The notes under the pieces were generated by a model, which worked only from the letters and a program-made list of their open reading frames with translations, ran no database searches and was not told where the DNA came from. The translations under genes and the position numbers were made by a program. This document shows, one piece after another, positions 9,454 through 17,700 of a DNA stretch of 64,000 nucleotides. The stretch's first letter is position 1. Each line of letters starts with the position of its first letter. Source of the DNA: Nostoc sp. HK-01. GTDB lineage: Bacteria; Cyanobacteriota; Cyanobacteriia; Cyanobacteriales; Nostocaceae. The stretch lies in the NCBI GenBank assembly GCA_003990705.1, contig AP018318.1, positions 2,111,501 through 2,175,500 of the forward strand, given 5' to 3'.

Positions 9454-11496
9454 ATGACTCTAACAAAAATTTCTTACGAGCTTTACGGTATTATCGTACA
9501 ACAACGTATTTGCGATGGATATGTTAATGCAACGCAATTATGCAAAGCACATAAGGAAATAACTGGAGAAGAAAAACTTCCAAAGTATTGGCTAATACTT
9601 GAGTCAACTAAAGATATTTTAATCAAGCTTTCTGAGATAGTATCTATGCCTGTGGAGAGCTTAGTAGAAGTGACTCAAGGTAAATATGGTGGAACATGGC
9701 TACATCCACGGCTGGTTGTTAGATTCACGATGTGGTTGAATAATGATTTCTCTCTTCAAGTTGAGGATTGGGTTCAAAAATGGTTTTCGGCTGAACAGAA
9801 GCCAGTTCAGATTTCATTTAGCGAATTAAATAGTCTTATGGGGTTGCTGGATACTGCTATACAAGCAGCAGAAATGACCCATACAATTCTGCATGGTTTA
9901 ACATACTTTCTTAATAGGGCTAGAGAAAATCTAGAAACAATTAGAAGCCTTGAAGATGCGGAAACTATAGTTAATAACAGTATTTATCAGCAGCAAATAG
10001 AGAAGGCGGAAAATAGACTTTACAATTTAGCTGATAGAGTAGAAAAGCTTAGGTTGATGAATTCTTCTCAGAAAAATGAAGTTATACATACAATTAACTT
10101 AGATATAAATGATTACCAAAAAAGTAAAGAAAGCGTGCTGGATATTTGCAGCCAAACACACAAATCTAAAATACTTGATTTTCTATCTATTCAACCTGAC
10201 ATAGCTTCTAATGGAACTGCACCAGTTTTATTTGAATTTAATCAGAATATATTAACGATTTTTTATACAAAACTAAATGCACAAATTAAATCTATACTTA
10301 ATGGTATTGATAATCATATTCAAGATAGCATCATAATTGATTACTGTTATTTAAATTCTCAAATTTTAAATGTAAACAATAAAAATATTAGTTTAGAAAT
10401 ACAGCAAGGAAAATTATGTTTAAATATTGATAATGGCTCCTATGTAGAGACTGTAGTGATACCACCTGTTGACGCTACCGATTTCATCCCTTGGGATGTC
10501 GATGATTTCATAGCAGATGACGTACTAGCTGAAATTGATGAAACAGCAGTTAGACAACTTAGATTTAAAGCAATTTTCAACAAAACTCATATCAGCAACG
10601 AAAACTTATATTGGGACGCTCTTGTTTATCTAAATCACATACAATTCATTCATGAAACAGCAAATGTTGTGTGTTCTTGCATGGTACCACTAAAACAAAA
10701 TATAAACAGGAGAGACTGTTTTCGCTTTGACATACATGAAAATGTTATCGAAATCGCTAATAGTTTTAAGTACAGAAAAATGACAATCATGCTAGACTAT
10801 GGCATAAAAAAGGCATTAATCAATCTGGACAACAATGTTTATATACTTACATCAGGTATTAAAAAAGAGTTTTCTGGTTGTTATGGCAGTTGGACTTGCT
10901 ATGGTGGCATACATCACACTAAAGGTTATTTTGTAAATAAGAGAGATTTTTGTAGAGCATTAGAATATTTTGCCATTACTGGCTCAGAATATGTAAATTT
11001 AAACTTTCAAAGCAACAGAGTAGATATTAAAAGTGCTGATCAAGAAGTTGCAAACATTATTACCATTCGATATCAAGGTACCGTCAGTCGTAGTTACTGT
11101 TTAGCAGCAACAATTTTATTGAACATATTAAAGTTAGTTGATGCTGATGAAGTATGTTTTTATATACCCGCTATAGATGAAATTTCTTCTCATGAATTAC
11201 CCAATCTTGCTTATATAGGACATCTACACTATATAAATCCTTTGCACTCAAGATATTTTGTTTGGTATTCTATATTTGAAGCAATTGAGCTATCTGATGA
11301 AGTTCGCAACTCCAATCAAGTCTTGCATGAAGCAGAAGCTCCTATGGAATTCAAACCCATTTATTGGAAGATAAAGGAAGGAAAAAACTGGGATAAGTTG
11401 TCGTCTTCACACATCCTAGAAGCAGTACAAGAAGAAGAAAACCAGAAATTTTGTCAGCTTCAGCTTAAGATAATTCCTCCATCCGACCAGGAATAG
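9454..11496 (+). CDS. KilA-N domain protein with unclassified, possibly clamp-like C-terminus
   Basis: A 680-residue protein from ATG 9454; an upstream ATG at 9403 lies inside the repeat array and is less likely. Residues 1-115 are a KilA-N domain (ISYELYGIIVQQR, CDGYVNATQLCKAHKE, WLHPRLVVRFTMWLN, VEDWVQKWF), a DNA-binding module common in phages and mobile elements. Residues about 120-200 are helical. The remaining 480 residues match no family I know for certain. Around 490-570 the order LxIxSAxxE, then IxIxYxG, then a hydrophobic helix and LVDADEVCFYI resembles the last domain of bacterial beta sliding clamps; this is a weak pattern match. Base composition is AT-rich, in keeping with transferred cargo. 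Function unknown. Confidence 0.8.
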   Translation: MTLTKISYELYGIIVQQRICDGYVNATQLCKAHKEITGEEKLPKYWLILESTKDILIKLSEIVSMPVESLVEVTQGKYGGTWLHPRLVVRFTMWLNNDFSLQVEDWVQKWFSAEQKPVQISFSELNSLMGLLDTAIQAAEMTHTILHGLTYFLNRARENLETIRSLEDAETIVNNSIYQQQIEKAENRLYNLADRVEKLRLMNSSQKNEVIHTINLDINDYQKSKESVLDICSQTHKSKILDFLSIQPDIASNGTAPVLFEFNQNILTIFYTKLNAQIKSILNGIDNHIQDSIIIDYCYLNSQILNVNNKNISLEIQQGKLCLNIDNGSYVETVVIPPVDATDFIPWDVDDFIADDVLAEIDETAVRQLRFKAIFNKTHISNENLYWDALVYLNHIQFIHETANVVCSCMVPLKQNINRRDCFRFDIHENVIEIANSFKYRKMTIMLDYGIKKALINLDNNVYILTSGIKKEFSGCYGSWTCYGGIHHTKGYFVNKRDFCRALEYFAITGSEYVNLNFQSNRVDIKSADQEVANIITIRYQGTVSRSYCLAATILLNILKLVDADEVCFYIPAIDEISSHELPNLAYIGHLHYINPLHSRYFVWYSIFEAIELSDEVRNSNQVLHEAEAPMEFKPIYWKIKEGKNWDKLSSSHILEAVQEEENQKFCQLQLKIIPPSDQE

Positions 11497-11625
11497 ATAG
11501 CATTCATAGTTTTTTGTATAAACTTTTTCAGAAATACCCTTGCTATTCAAGAAACGAGGTGTTACCTTGTAGAGACTAAGGGAAAAGATGTATACACAAA
11601 CTAATCCCTTGCAAAACTTATAACT

Positions 11626-11668
11626 AAACCCTGACCGGGGAATTCCTGGCCAGGGTTTTTGGTTTTTT
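11626..11668 (+). terminator. Strong hairpin with T-run: terminator or leader attenuator
   Basis: Bases 11626-11639 pair with 11645-11658 (AAACCCTG, mismatch, then CCGGG against CCTGG) around a short loop, followed by TTTTTGGTTTTTT. A second weaker inverted repeat (AAGGGA/TCCCTT) lies at about 11578-11610. The hairpin stands after the KilA-N gene and only about 10 bp before the next gene's ribosome site (AGGAGG), so it may end the KilA-N transcript or attenuate the small gene. Confidence 0.75.
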
Positions 11669-11677
11669 AGGAGGATT

Positions 11678-11869
11678 ATGGCTACGACAAAAGAAACTCT
11701 TGAGCATCAACTAAACATAAGACTATCTGAAGAAGAAAAACAAGCCTTGGAAATGGTTGCTCAAGCTACTGGACAAAGCAAAACGGCTTTAGCTCGTTCT
11801 TTGATTAAACCGACATTATTAGCAGCTATGTCTGTTATGCAGTTGCAAAATGTTGGGCTAAGTAGCTAA
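11678..11869 (+). CDS. Small ribbon-helix-helix-like protein
   Basis: A 63-residue protein with a very good ribosome site (AGGAGG ending 7 bases before ATG). The middle (LNIRLSEEEKQALEMVAQATG followed by SKTALARSLIKP) follows the strand-helix-helix pattern of Arc/MetJ-type regulators: a short beta-strand with alternating residues, then two helices. The hydrophobic tail (LLAAMSVMQL) is unusual. It may control the element's genes or be the antitoxin-like half of a pair, but no toxin is adjacent. Confidence 0.65.
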   Translation: MATTKETLEHQLNIRLSEEEKQALEMVAQATGQSKTALARSLIKPTLLAAMSVMQLQNVGLSS

Positions 11870-11896
11870 ATTTTTATTTTTACTACTTAGCTTCGT

Positions 11897-11964
11897 GGGT
11901 GATGCATGGTGCCAGACTAGTCTCCTAAACTGCGTGCTGGAGGGTTCAATTCCCTCATCATCCA
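11897..11964 (+). tRNA. Degenerate tRNA-Arg(CCU)-like sequence with minimal D arm
   Basis: The acceptor stem is seven pairs (GGGTGAT 11897-11903 with ATCATCC 11957-11963, one G-T pair) and is followed by discriminator A. The T arm is perfect (GAGGG/CCCTC around TTCAATT, 11940-11956). The anticodon loop CTCCTAA (11922-11928) has U33 and A37-A38, giving anticodon CCU; its stem has four pairs, one G-T. The D arm is only about 13 bases and cannot form a normal stem-loop, so the whole is 67 bases plus A. No CCA is encoded. It may be a decayed tRNA gene, a tRNA-like decoy, or a relic attachment site. It is cargo of the comM element. Confidence 0.6.
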
Positions 11965-12068
11965 ACATGATATTTATAACACTATATGCTAAAAAAATCC
12001 GACTATTGCCTTTCTTTACAATTAGTCTTTTAGTTTTGAATTTAATTTAAATCAGCTAATTGCAACGC

Positions 12069-12590
12069 CTATGCAGCTTGATTAGGTTGCGCCTTGGCTC
12101 TACGCTTAAAGTATTCAATATCGATAACTTTAGAGTTTTGCGCTACTTCCCAAATTTCATTAACAATATCTTGTAAAGCAGGAACGACTAATAGTGTATA
12201 TTGTCCTACTCCTTTACCTTGGCGATCTGCAATTTTAAGTGCTGAAATTCTTTCAGTAAAGTTCGACCAATTGTAATCTATCCAAAAAACTTCATCATTA
12301 AGAGCTACTATCTGCTTATCTCTTAAGCTTTTGTCAATTTGATATTCTTCAAAGTAATCCAGGATCTTTCTAATGACTTGGAGTGATGTCGTCTCCCTGA
12401 GATTGCGTATTGCTCTAACTTCTAAAATTTGTGACCAATTGTAATAAACGTCGGGTTTTTTCTTCCCATTCCACTCCCGCACAGGCTCAATCAAACCTGA
12501 ACGCTCAAGATACTGTAACTGATTGGATGTCGCTCCAGTCAGTTCCATTGTCTCTCGTCTAGTGAATTGGTCGATTATAGCCATCTTCAA
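12069..12590 (-). CDS. MerR-like winged-helix regulator
   Basis: A 173-residue protein with an N-terminal MerR-type DNA-binding region (FTRRETMELTGATSNQLQYLERSGLI, then a wing with YYNWSQILEVRAIRNLRE). It continues with a dimer-helix-like segment but lacks the cysteine motifs of metal-sensing MerR proteins. It is the only minus-strand gene within the element and lies between the tRNA-like sequence and the yjzC-like gene, so it may control element genes or act as an excisionase-like factor; this is inference. Start chosen as MKMAII; M3 is also possible. Confidence 0.75.
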   Translation of the reverse strand: MKMAIIDQFTRRETMELTGATSNQLQYLERSGLIEPVREWNGKKKPDVYYNWSQILEVRAIRNLRETTSLQVIRKILDYFEEYQIDKSLRDKQIVALNDEVFWIDYNWSNFTERISALKIADRQGKGVGQYTLLVVPALQDIVNEIWEVAQNSKVIDIEYFKRRAKAQPNQAA

Positions 12591-12647
12591 TAAAAGAATG
12601 TATTCAAACCCACAAAAAAGAATATATTTGTTAGCATGGTTGTCAAC

Positions 12648-12680
12648 GCATGAGCTAAGTGCAAGTTAGCTCATGCTGGT
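12648..12680 (+). promoter_or_regulatory. 11-bp perfect hairpin in the leader of the yjzC-like gene
   Basis: GCATGAGCTAA (12648-12658) pairs with 12666-12676 across a 7-base loop and is followed by TGGTTTTTAA. It lies between two diverging genes and 30 bp before the yjzC-like start, so on the plus strand it would form in the leader and could act as an attenuator. Confidence 0.6.
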
Positions 12681-12706
12681 TTTTAATTCAATAATGGAGT
12701 TTAACC

Positions 12707-12880
12707 ATGTCATACCGTCCCGGACAGTTAGTTCCCACAAGTGGTCAATATGCAGTTATTGATCCGTATGGGCGAAATACAGGTTATGAAGTTACGGCAG
12801 TCAAAGGAGAACATTTTCCGCCAACTTCTAGCCCTGGTTATAGCTTTCGTCTGGCTGACAGAACGAAGCACAGAGGTTAA
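12707..12880 (+). CDS. YjzC-like small protein
   Basis: A 57-residue protein not long enough for usual ORF cut-offs. The order RPGQLVPTSGQYAVID, GYEVTAVKGEHFPPT, PGYSFRLADRTKH fits the short YjzC family known from Bacillus and widespread in other bacteria, whose function is unknown. The start ATG is preceded by a usable AATGGAGT ribosome site. It is followed by a good terminator at 12931-12965, so it is probably a single-gene unit within the element. Confidence 0.8.
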   Translation: MSYRPGQLVPTSGQYAVIDPYGRNTGYEVTAVKGEHFPPTSSPGYSFRLADRTKHRG

Positions 12881-12930
12881 TCCTATTCTACCTTTCTTAT
12901 TTACTAAGTAAAGGTTGATTAACTTTAATT

Positions 12931-12965
12931 CAGGGACGGAGTGTTTAAAACTCTGTTCCTGCTTT
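12931..12965 (+). terminator. Rho-independent terminator after the yjzC-like gene
   Basis: CAGGGACGGAGT pairs with ACTCTGTTCCTG (12931-12961, two to three G-T pairs) and is followed by CTTTT. Confidence 0.7.
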
Positions 12966-13034
12966 TAGGTGCTTGTAAGGATATAGGTAGCGAGATAGTG
13001 AAATAGTTTCAAGCATTTGATCTAGAAATGAATT

Positions 13035-13373
13035 ATGCCTCTATATCTGATAACCAGTCTATTTGACGAAGGAATTAACCCCTCTAACTTCCGAGTGGTT
13101 GAAGCAGATTCAAAGCTAGATATTGCATCTCATATATTGTCTTATCCTCACCAATGGGAAAGATTTCTTCGTAGCTCTTTTCCAAGAGACTGGCGACACT
13201 TAGAATCGAACGTAGGTAGTCTTTGGGATTGCGTGCAAGCTCAAAGCATGACATCTGAAAGATTGCTGGAGCTAATTGATATGACTAGGGTGGATGGAGA
13301 TTCTGGAACTCAGTTAGCAATTCATGAAATCACTGTTCAGTTCCTAAGTGACATAAATACTAAATTCTATTAA
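13035..13373 (+). CDS. Hypothetical protein (element cargo)
   Basis: A 112-residue protein of unknown function: MPLYLITSLFDEGINPSNFRVVEAD at the start, then a segment rich in Trp and Arg (HQWERFLRSSFPRDW) and an acidic C-terminal helix region. No signal peptide, no membrane segment, no cysteine motif. It is the last gene before the element's right end, which lies 63 bp downstream. I recognise no family. Confidence 0.6.
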   Translation: MPLYLITSLFDEGINPSNFRVVEADSKLDIASHILSYPHQWERFLRSSFPRDWRHLESNVGSLWDCVQAQSMTSERLLELIDMTRVDGDSGTQLAIHEITVQFLSDINTKFY

Positions 13374-13422
13374 GGCTACGTTGTAGACATATCTACGATG
13401 TAAAATATAGTCCCAAAGAGAA

Positions 13423-14100
13423 TTACAGCCATTTGGCTATAGATAATTTTGAATTATGTCCGCCAGCAGCCGCAATTTCTAAAGCACGCCGACCATGAGC
13501 TTGTCCTTTAACATCATGTAAATCTGCATTAGAATAAGAGACTTGTACTGACTCAACTACATCATGTATCTTTACAGGTTGGTAACGTCCAGGATTATTT
13601 AATAAATCAACTACTTCCGATATACTTTGACAACCATAAACAGCCAATCCTTTTACTACAGCCGCTTCTTGGGCATTGTCAGCCGGGACAACTAAACCCG
13701 TAATTCCCATTTTTTGGGCAGTAGCAGCGATGGGTAAAACCCCAGCCACCGGGCGCAGACTCCCATCTAGTGAAACTTCACCGAGGAATAGATAATCACC
13801 CAATAAATCAGCATTAATTTGCTCAGAAGCCGCCAAAATACCCACACTAATCGGCAAATCAAAACAAGGGCCTTCCTTGCGTAAATCAGCCGGAGTCAAG
13901 TTAATCACGATTTTCCGCATCGGAAAAGCAAAACCAGCATTTTTTAAGGTAGCCTTCACCCTCTCTTTCGATTCCTGAACCGCGCTATCTGGAAGCCCCA
14001 AGACAATAATTCCTGGTAATCCCCCCGATACATCGACTTCCACCCCCACTTTTACCGCATCGATACCAACAATTGATGCACTCCAGACTCTCGCCAGCAT
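13423..14100 (-). pseudogene. comM: comM (YifB) 5' fragment, separated by a mobile element
   Basis: The first 216 codons (to AAGGHN at 13453) are the N-terminal Lon-protease-like S5 domain of YifB/ComM: MLARVWSASIVGIDAVKVGVEVD, GLPGIIVLGLPDSAVQESKERV, NLTPADLRKEGPCFDLPISVG, FLGEVSLDGSLRPVAGVLP. The last nine codons before TAA are element sequence. The fragment lacks the whole ATPase domain and should not work alone. It keeps its own start and promoter region in the 76-bp gap to the diverging HIT gene. The rest of the gene is at 4608-5489. Confidence 0.93.
13436..13452 (+). repeat. Right end: terminal inverted repeat plus coupling sequence
   Basis: GCTATAGATAA (13436-13446) is the exact complement of the left end. 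TTTTGA (13447-13452) sits where comM should encode Leu-Ile and instead encodes Ser-Lys; it is read as a 6-bp coupling sequence brought from a previous site. comM sequence resumes at 13453. Confidence 0.72.
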
Positions 14101-14176
14101 TATTTTATTCCTTAGTCATTAGTCATCCGTCCGTCTTATTATTGACAATTGGCAAATGACAAATAACAAATGACCA

Positions 14177-14524
14177 ATGACTAATCAAGACACAATTTTT
14201 AGTAAGATTATTCGTCGGGAAATTCCCGCCAATATCGTTTATGAGGATGATTTAGCTTTAGCGTTTACAGATGTTAATCCGCAAGCGCCAGTTCATATCC
14301 TCGTCATTCCCAAAAAACCCCTAGCTAAATTAGCTGAGGCGGAAACTCAAGATGCAGCTTTGTTAGGACATCTATTATTAACCGCCAAGCGTGTAGCCGC
14401 AGAAGCTGGTTTAACAAATGGTTATCGTGTTGTCATCAATACCGATGCTGATGCTGGTCAAACTGTCTTCCATTTACATCTGCATATTTTAGGAGGAAGA
14501 CCAATGGCTTGGCCTCCTGGGTAA
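14177..14524 (+). CDS. HIT family (HinT-like) nucleotide hydrolase
   Basis: A 115-residue protein with the full histidine-triad motif HLHLHILGG near the C-terminus and the usual leader IFSKIIRREIPANIVYEDD. HinT proteins hydrolyse adenosine nucleotide phosphoramidates in the cytoplasm. It diverges from the comM 5' fragment; the short gap between them is filled by heptamer-type repeats (variants of AATGAC). Confidence 0.95.
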   Translation: MTNQDTIFSKIIRREIPANIVYEDDLALAFTDVNPQAPVHILVIPKKPLAKLAEAETQDAALLGHLLLTAKRVAAEAGLTNGYRVVINTDADAGQTVFHLHLHILGGRPMAWPPG

Positions 14525-14545
14525 TGTTTAATCCTTAAAGAAGGG

Positions 14546-14635
14546 TATGAGGGTGTATGTGTTTAAAACCTTTATACCCTCATAGCCAATCTCCACAACC
14601 ATCTTTTGTGTGTACATCATCTCTGTGCATACCGT
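14546..14635 (+). repeat. Dispersed hairpin-plus-tail repeat, copy 1
   Basis: TATGAGGGT (14546-14554) pairs with 14576-14584, extended by TA/TA, and is followed by a tail reading AATCTCCACA..ATCTTTTGTGTGTA. The same layout (hairpin of a GGTGTA type, then AGTCTCCACA..ATCTTTGTGCGTA) recurs at 35040-35110. It stands after the HIT gene and before the hybrid kinase, so it may also serve as a terminator, although it has no T-run. Confidence 0.5.
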
Positions 14636-14738
14636 TAATCAATATCTAGTTGGTGGGAATACTAACAAAGTCCAGACAAGCTCTGCACTGCTTGTTGAGG
14701 AACAGCAAAAACCAACTTGTGCTATGAGGTACGTATAG

Positions 14739-17700
14739 ATGGTGACAGTAAACACTACCCCCATCATTCCCGGATATAAAATAAGCTCGCAACTGTACGC
14801 AGGCTCCAGAACCCAAGTATATCGGGCTATCCGCGAATCAGATCAACTTCCAGTCGTCATCAAGCTATTAACCTCAGAATACCCTACCTTTCAAGAACTA
14901 CTGCAACTCCGCAATCAATACACCATTAGCAAAAATCTCAACATTGTCGGCATTATTCAGCCATTATCATTAGAAACATATCACAACAGTTATATTCTGG
15001 TGATGGCAGATACAGGGGGAATCGCATTACGCGAATATATGCAAACTCATCCCCTCTCCCTGACAGAATTTTTGAGTATTGCCCTTCAACTAACCACCAG
15101 TCTCCATGAATTACATCAAAATCGAGTGATTCATAAAGATATTAAACCCGCAAATATCTTAATTCATCCCCAAACAAAACAAATCCAACTGATAGACTTT
15201 AGCATCGCTTCATTACTACCAAAAGAAACCCAAGAAATCAAAAATCCCAATGTTTTGGAAGGAACTTTAGCTTATATCTCTCCAGAACAAACCGGGAGAA
15301 TGAACCGTGCCATTGACTACCGGAGTGATTATTATTCTTTGGGAGTGACATTCTATGAATTGTTAACCGGAGAATTACCATTTAATAGCACTGACCCAAT
15401 GGAGTTGGTGCATTGTCATTTAGCGAAAATGCCAACAGTAATCGGGAACAGGAAAGAAATTCCCCAAGTGCTTTCAGATATTGTGTTGAAATTAATGGCG
15501 AAAAATGCCGAGGATAGATATCAAAGTGCTTTGGGATTAAAGCATGATTTAGAACTTTGTTTAGCGCAACTCCAAGATACAGGAGTAATTACAGATTTTC
15601 TCATCGCTGAACGGGATGTTTGCGATCGCTTCTTAATTCCCGAAAAACTATATGGTAGAGAAACCGAAGTTAATCGCTTATTACAAGCCTTTGAGCGCGT
15701 CGCCAATGGCATATCAGAAATGATGTTAGTAGCGGGATTTTCCGGGATTGGTAAAACCGCTGTCATTAATGAAGTTCACAAACCAATTACCCGTCAGCAA
15801 GGCTATTTTATCAAAGGTAAATTTGACCAATTTAATCGGAATATTCCCTTCAGTGCCTTTGTCCAGGCTTTGCGAGATTTAATGGGGCAATTGTTATCAG
15901 AATCGGATGCAAAATTGGTACAGTGGCGCAGTCAAATTTTAGAAGTGATAGGAGAAAATGGACAAGTTTTGATTGAGGTAATTCCCGAACTAGAACGAGT
16001 GATTGGTAAACAACCCCCAGCACCGTCACTATCGGGAACTGCGGCACAAAATCGGTTTAATTTGCTGTTTCAAAAGTTTATTGCGGTGTTGACGACAGTG
16101 GAACATCCACTGGTGATATTTTTGGATGATTTACAGTGGGCAGATTTGGCTTCTTTTGGGTTAATTAAACTGTTGATGGAGGAGAAAAACTATCTGTTGT
16201 TGTTGGGTGCTTATCGGAATAATGAAGTGTCGCCCTCACATCCGTTAATGTTGATGGTGGAGGAGATGAAGAAGGCTGGGACGACGATTAATACTATTAC
16301 TCTAGCACCCCTGACTGAGCAGGATACCAATCAGTTAGTAGCTGATACTTTACGTTGTAAAACCGAGCGAGCGCAACCTCTGACAAAATTAATTGAGCGT
16401 AAAACTCAAGGTAATCCGTTTTTTATTACCCAGTTTCTCAAGGCGTTATATGAAGATGGGGAAATTACATTTAATCATCAGCAAGGTTATTGGGAATGTG
16501 ATATTACCCAAATTCGGGCGCTATCGCTAACTGATGATGTCGTGAAATTTGTCGCCAAACAGTTGCAGAAGTTACCTGAAGCAACGCAAAATGTTTTGCA
16601 GTTAGCTGCTTGTATTGGTAATGCTTTTGATTTAAACACTTTAGCTATAGTTTCTCAGCAGTCTGTCACGGCTACTGCAACCGCATTATGGAAAGCTTTG
16701 CAAGAAGGTTTGATTTTGCCAACTAGCCAAACTTACAAATTCTTTCAGACAGAGAGTGAAGCACAAACTAATTCCCAGAAAAATATTGATGATGATTTTG
16801 TGAATTTGACTTATCGCTTTCTGCACGATCGCATTCAACAAGCCGCTTATAAACTAATTGCAGCCGATCAGCGACAAGCAACTCATTTGGCGATTGGTAA
16901 ATTACTGTATGCCAATACACCAGCAACTCAACTAGATAAACATATATTTGAAATTATCAATCACCTGAATAAAGGCATTGATTTAATTACTCAGCCTGAT
17001 GAAAAACTAGAGTTAGCCCAACTGAATTTCATAGCGGGATGCAAAGCTAAAAGTGCGATCGCATATAATGCAGCCGTCAATTATTTTACCCAAGGCATTG
17101 ATTTACTTCCTGCTGATCCTTGGACAACAAACTACAAACTTAACTTAAATCTGCATCACCAGCGTCTCGAAGCAGCTTGTCTAAATACCGACTTTGACAA
17201 GTTGGCAGCTTGGGGTGACATCATATTGCAATCTGCGACTTCTTTGCTCGACACTATCAAAGTCCATGAAACTCGAATGATGGCATTCCGTTCTCAAGGT
17301 AAATTTGCCGAAGTGGTAGAAACTGGGTTGCAGGTGTTGAAATTACTGGATGTGGAATTTCCTGAACAGCCAACTGTAGCAGATATTGGCGCAGCAGCCC
17401 AGTATACACGGCAGCTATGGCAGGAACGCACACCCTTAAGTTTTCTAGATTTGCCAGCGATGAACGACCCGCATCAACTCGCAGCAATGCAAATCATGAC
17501 CAAATTGGTGTCTTCCGTTTACGTTGCTGCACCTGCACTATTACCACTCATCACCTTCAAACAAGTGCAGATGTCTATCCAGTTTGGTAATTCGTCTATT
17601 GCAATTTTTTCTTATGCAGACTACGGATTAATTCTCTGTGGTTTTATGGGAGATATTCACGCTGGCTATGAATTTGGACAACTTTCATTAAAGTTACTAG

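Larger units (their letters stand above)
5490..13446. mobile_element. Tn554-like site-specific element inserted in comM
   Basis: A 7,957-bp insertion bounded by perfect 11-bp inverted ends (TTATCTATAGC at 5490-5500; its complement at 13436-13446). It carries three overlapping recombination genes at the left end (5614-9203) in the order tyrosine recombinase, zinc-finger tyrosine recombinase, DUF6262-like protein, which matches tnpA-tnpB-tnpC of the Tn554 family. The rest is cargo: KilA-N protein, small RHH-like protein, tRNA-like sequence, MerR-like regulator, YjzC-like protein, unknown protein. There are no phage structural genes, replication genes or conjugation genes. The junctions keep the comM frame if the element plus one 6-bp coupling sequence is removed, so comM should be repairable by excision. 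Boundaries are inferred from gene continuity and end symmetry. Confidence 0.85.

Noticed and set aside
5490-13446. Prophage
   Set aside because: KilA-N is phage-linked, but there are no capsid, tail, lysis or replication genes; the recombinase trio fits a transposon-like element.
5484-13457. AATTAT direct repeat (5488-5493, 13452-13457) as the crossover site
   Set aside because: Recombination there would leave comM one base short and out of frame; the 6-bp coupling model keeps phase.
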